A stretch of 15,788 nt of DNA, from contig SFID01000047.1 in assembly GCA_004555425.1 (NCBI GenBank), positions 1 to 15,788 on the forward strand, given 5' to 3'. Source of the DNA: Bacteroidales bacterium (lineage in GTDB: Bacteria; Bacteroidota; Bacteroidia; Bacteroidales; Bacteroidaceae). Made by a program: the position numbers and the translations under genes. Positions 13,489 to 15,788 of this stretch are shown piece by piece; the first letter of the stretch is position 1; every line of letters starts with the position of its first letter. Below the pieces are notes generated by a model. That model worked only from the letters and a program-made list of their open reading frames with translations, searched no databases and was not told the DNA's origin.

Positions 13489-15210
13489 TCATGTGAATCC
13501 GCAATATTTACTCAGGTAGGTGTCGAGGTCCGTGCCGCCCTCGCTGATAATCGTAGGGTCGTCGCGCAGGATGCGTTCCAGTTTGCGGTACGTGCCATCC
13601 TGGCGCGAGCGAATCTGTGCGCGCTTTATCTTCAAGAGGTAGAGGCTTGCCAGCACGCGGTTCGTGCGGCCCACGGTGGCGGTGTCTTGGCTGCACCTTG
13701 CCACGGCCCTTTCCAGTTGTGCAATGTGCTGGTCGATAAACTCGGTCGTGAAGAGTTTGTCGTGGCCGATACGCTGGAAATTCATGTGCGTGGTGGGTTT
13801 GACCTGCTGTTGCACCGCTTGCAGGTAGGCCAGAACTGCCGCAGCCGCCCCACCGTAGTAGTCGCGGCAAAACTCCTCGGTCAGGGCTGCCACATCGGCA
13901 TCGGGATTCCACATGAGGCGCGCCAGCAACCACCCCCTTAGTTCCGAGAACTCCGACCACGGCGCATCGTACGTGCCCTCTTCGAGCAGCCCCATCACCC
14001 CGTGGCGCGAGAAGGTGCGGATGTTGGGCGCCAGCACGTTCAGGTTGGGGTAGGGCGTCAGGTAGGTGCGGAAATCTGCCACGTAGTCCCACAGGTAGAT
14101 GCGGTTCGTCAGTCGGCCCCACGCCTTGAGGTCGTCTATGAAGGCGCGGTTCATCTCGCAGTCGGCATTCTCCAGCGGGTGGGCAAAGCAGCATTCAATG
14201 TTGCAGAGGCGCACGACCACATTCTTGCGCGGACGTATGCCGCGCGGTGCGTGGCGCGTGTATTGGTAGGCAAAGGTGCCCACCATCACCTCGGGATGTA
14301 CCCGCTCCACGCGCTCGGCCACCTGGTTGACAAACCAGAGCATCAGCCCGCTCTGCCCGCCGTATTTCTTGGCCAGGCGTGTGCACTTGGCGCATTGGCA
14401 ATAGCGTTCGTTGTCGTTTTGCGAAACATCGTAGCACCAATAGCCGGGCTTCTCGCGCATCACTTCCAGCAGCCGGTTCGCTACGACCTCCACCAGTACC
14501 TTGCCCTGGCCGAGACAGAGTTGTCCATTGCGAATGCGCTCCCCATCGCGCAGGGCGAAATATTCGGGATGCGCCTCAAAGAAATCGTTGGGCGGCACCA
14601 GGCGGGCGAAGGTGTGGATGCCCCAATAGGCCGACAGTTTGCCGTAGGGGCCGTCCGCCGTCTTGCCGATGTCGTTCACGCGGTTGTGGGCGCACCATTC
14701 GGGATGGCTCAGCACCTCCTTGTACATCGGCATACGCCGAAGGATGTCGGGCCGTTCGCTCACATCGAGTGCGCCCAAGGGTTTGGTTCGCAGTTGGGGC
14801 ACTTTCGTAAACGAAGGCGTGTACCACCTTACGCCCAGTTCGTTCTCGAGAAAGGCAAACACGCCATACATCGTTCCCCTCTCCTTGCCACCATATATAT
14901 ATAGGTTGTCGCCCTTCACGCAATAGCGAAAGCCTTCGTCGTCGGCCGCCGGCCGTTTCGTGCCCACCGCCTGCGCCCATCCGATGTGTATCATCTTCGC
15001 GCGCGGCTGCTCGCCGAGTGGCAATAGCACGCCCGCCATCTGCTGGATGTACGTTTGCAATTCCCGCGCTGCCGTTTTTTCGGACACAGAAGCATCGGGT
15101 GCAATGACAATCGCATAGTCGCTCTGTCCGTTGCGAAACAGGTAGTTGTCGGCCAGTGCCCACGGGCAGAGGGCAAAGGCGATGAGGAAGGTTGTGAGGC
15201 GGAGAAGCAT
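13489..15210 (-). CDS. Secreted DUF4838 protein, glycoside-hydrolase-like
   Basis: The 573-residue protein has a Sec signal peptide (MLLRLTTFLIAFALCPWALA, likely cleaved after A20) and no lipobox. An N-terminal region (about 21-130) with SEKTAARELQTYIQ and GTMYGVFAFLENELGVRWY resembles the small alpha/beta domain that precedes the catalytic barrel in alpha-glucuronidases and family-20 hexosaminidases. The DUF4838 core follows, with SQNDNERYCQCAKC (263-276; C271, C273, C276), a signature of this family. The family is thought to act on complex glycans, but the substrate is unknown and no susC/susD pair is nearby. The ATG at 15210 gives a complete signal peptide. Confidence 0.9.
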   Translation of the reverse strand: MLLRLTTFLIAFALCPWALADNYLFRNGQSDYAIVIAPDASVSEKTAARELQTYIQQMAGVLLPLGEQPRAKMIHIGWAQAVGTKRPAADDEGFRYCVKGDNLYIYGGKERGTMYGVFAFLENELGVRWYTPSFTKVPQLRTKPLGALDVSERPDILRRMPMYKEVLSHPEWCAHNRVNDIGKTADGPYGKLSAYWGIHTFARLVPPNDFFEAHPEYFALRDGERIRNGQLCLGQGKVLVEVVANRLLEVMREKPGYWCYDVSQNDNERYCQCAKCTRLAKKYGGQSGLMLWFVNQVAERVERVHPEVMVGTFAYQYTRHAPRGIRPRKNVVVRLCNIECCFAHPLENADCEMNRAFIDDLKAWGRLTNRIYLWDYVADFRTYLTPYPNLNVLAPNIRTFSRHGVMGLLEEGTYDAPWSEFSELRGWLLARLMWNPDADVAALTEEFCRDYYGGAAAAVLAYLQAVQQQVKPTTHMNFQRIGHDKLFTTEFIDQHIAQLERAVARCSQDTATVGRTNRVLASLYLLKIKRAQIRSRQDGTYRKLERILRDDPTIISEGGTDLDTYLSKYCGFT

Positions 15211-15298
15211 AGTGGTAAGGGGGTGGAGTGTTTAAGGATTTGAATTGTGCTACCAGTGCTTTGTCTGTTGGCGCGCGGTTCTTGATACGTTGCTTTGG

Positions 15299-15329
15299 CA
15301 AAGGTAGTGAAAGGCGAGAGGAGAGCAAA
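15299..15329 (-). promoter_or_regulatory. Promoter of the DUF4838 gene
   Basis: On the minus strand TTTG (15326-15329) is followed after 19 bp by TACCTTTG (15299-15306), a full match to the Bacteroidota consensus. Transcription would start near 15292, giving a leader of roughly 80 nt. Confidence 0.75.
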
Positions 15330-15356
15330 ACGAAAAACGTCCGTTTTTCGATTTTG
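15326..15356. promoter_or_regulatory. Palindrome overlapping the -33 box: candidate operator
   Basis: CAAAACGAAAAACG (15326-15339) is followed by TC and then CGTTTTTCG-A-TTTTG (15342-15356), so two 14-base arms are mirror images apart from one bulged A. One arm contains the -33 TTTG box itself. The position is that of an operator for a dimeric regulator controlling the DUF4838 gene. It could also simply fold as DNA cruciform. Confidence 0.55.
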
Positions 15357-15507
15357 TCCCTTCTCTGGTTTCCGCCCCGCAAGTGCAAAAGCGGAAAAGC
15401 CGCGTTTACTATTTGTCCATTCATTCCGCCTACCTTGAGAAAACCGACCCGCAAGGCGCCCCTCGTAATATAATACATCGCGGAGGCTCGCGTGTGCAAA
15501 ACTGGTC

Positions 15508-15543
15508 TTTTAACATTTCGCAGAATGTTGCGATATGTTAAAA
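15508..15543. promoter_or_regulatory. Inverted repeat beside the -33 box, right element
   Basis: TTTTAACAT (15508-15516) and ATGTTAAAA (15535-15543) are perfect inverted repeats ending 3 bp before the -33 TTTG. The left element has the same arrangement with 10-bp arms, and a GTTGC core is conserved between the arms. It is a candidate regulator site or an upstream A/T promoter element. Confidence 0.55.
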
Positions 15544-15546
15544 CGA

Positions 15547-15578
15547 TTTGTATTTCGGCGGAAAATGTATTATCTTTG
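15547..15578 (+). promoter_or_regulatory. Bacteroidota-type promoter of the right element
   Basis: TTTG (15547-15550), 20 bp, then TATCTTTG (15571-15578): a full consensus match with the same spacing as the left copy. The predicted start is near 15582-15585. Confidence 0.72.
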
Positions 15579-15582
15579 TATA

Positions 15583-15628
15583 GCGAAGAGGAGAGAACCC
15601 GCAGATACAGGGTTTTCTCCTCTTTTTT
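15583..15628 (+). ncRNA. Predicted ~45-nt hairpin RNA or attenuator, right copy
   Basis: AAGAGGAGAGAACCC (15586-15600) pairs with GGGTTTTCTCCTCTT (15610-15624) in a 15-bp stem with one G-U pair and a 9-base loop, followed by T to 15628. It begins 7 bases after the -7 box, so nearly the whole transcript would be the hairpin. Relative to the left copy, one stem pair changes from G-C to A-U and one from U-G to C-G, so pairing is preserved, while the loop sequence differs completely. Confidence 0.5.
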
Positions 15629-15788
15629 ATGCGAAAATGGCCTCAAAAAAGGGCTTTTTTACAAAGCATATAGAAAAATTTATATGCCGAAGAAAAAATT
15701 TTCTTGGCTTAAGCGGATTTTTTTCGGGCCAAGTTGGTGAACGAATTGACGATATAGGCGTTTGAAATGTTAAAAGAAATTTATTTTT
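15629..15788 (+). other. Structured A/T-rich DNA at the right edge
   Basis: No convincing gene. In order there are AAAAAAG-GG-CTTTTTT (15645-15660), GCATATA / TATATGC (15666-15672 and 15681-15687), AAGAAAA / TTTTCTT (15690-15705) and CTTGGC / GCCAAG (15703-15708 and 15728-15733) with a T run in the last loop. It could be a leader for a gene beyond the edge. AAATGTTAAAAG near the end (15766-15777) resembles part of the element's palindrome, but no further blocks follow. Confidence 0.4.

Larger units (their letters stand above)
15457..15628 (+). repeat. Promoter-plus-hairpin intergenic element, right copy
   Basis: This is the counterpart of the element at 1-174, in the opposite orientation. 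Conserved blocks match in order and spacing: CCTCGTAATATAA, GTGTGCAAAACT, TCTTTTAACATTTC, GATTTG, AAAATGT, TATCTTTGTA, AGCGAAGAGGAGAGA and TTTCTCCTCTTTTTT. The region after CGTAATATAA is the most divergent. Both copies point away from the genes between them. Apparent reading frames through it are by-products of the repeat. Confidence 0.75.

Noticed and set aside
14002..14904. 300-codon plus-strand frame opposite the DUF4838 gene
   Set aside because: The opposite strand encodes a complete signal peptide and DUF4838 signature. The plus-strand frame has no recognisable domain.
14576..15646. 356-codon minus-strand frame running through the DUF4838 promoter and the right element
   Set aside because: It is in another frame from DUF4838, crosses a consensus promoter and a repeat, and has no family features.
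15766..15788. AAATGTTAAAAG at the right edge as the start of another element copy
   Set aside because: The match stops after about 14 bases in the available sequence, and in minus orientation the expected promoter blocks are missing.
1..15788. The whole window as a composite transposon bounded by the inverted terminal elements
   Set aside because: The interior is core housekeeping genes, there is no transposase, and the ends look like promoters with hairpins rather than insertion-sequence ends.

Overview
The window looks like chromosomal DNA from a Bacteroidales bacterium, most likely Prevotellaceae or a close relative. The evidence is promoter boxes of the Bacteroidota type (TTTG, 19-20 bp, TAnnTTTG), starts without Shine-Dalgarno sequences (rpsA has only A/T just before its ATG), and the gene set: a 594-residue six-domain S1 protein, DUF5063, DUF4838, and a large SWIM-SNF2 helicase. 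I cannot fix the genus from sequence alone. Most of the window is ordinary core genome. I see no phage genes, transposase, integrase, CRISPR array, tRNA or rRNA.

Layout. Positions 1-174 hold an intergenic element on the minus strand: a promoter followed at once by a terminator-like hairpin. Next come, all leftward, a SWIM/SNF2 helicase (320-4690), a 19-bp-stem hairpin, riboflavin synthase (4790-5392) and a small lipoprotein (5452-5970). A divergent intergenic region leads rightward to rpsA (6312-8096) and its terminator. From 8224 to 8930 there is no gene, but there are two tandem-repeat arrays and several hairpins. Then, again leftward, come a lipoprotein with six CxxCxGxG zinc motifs (9003-9500) and a compact unit transcribed in the order bcp, DUF5063, 3'-5' exonuclease, rlmI (12516 down to 9589). 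Positions 12517-13182 are gene-free and carry tandem repeats and a 246-bp inverted repeat with nested palindromes. A small DUF1294 membrane protein and a secreted DUF4838 protein follow (13183-15210). The DUF4838 gene has a near-consensus promoter whose -33 box sits in a palindrome. The right end (15457-15628) carries a second copy of the left-end element, in the opposite orientation.

How the parts relate. The bcp to rlmI genes are tightly packed: there are 3 nt between bcp and DUF5063, and a TAATG overlap between exonuclease and rlmI. They probably share a transcript that joins peroxide defence, an unknown DUF5063 function and RNA processing or modification. rpsA stands alone with a leader of roughly 140 nt. 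The lipoprotein and ribE may share a transcript that partly reads into the helicase.

The most interesting signal is the pair of outward-facing terminal elements. Both have the same promoter, the same palindrome beside the -33 box, and a predicted RNA of about 45 nt that is almost entirely a 15-bp hairpin plus U tail. The stems differ between copies in ways that keep pairing. I read them as members of a dispersed family of promoter-plus-hairpin units (small RNA or attenuator), which needs a genome-wide search to confirm.
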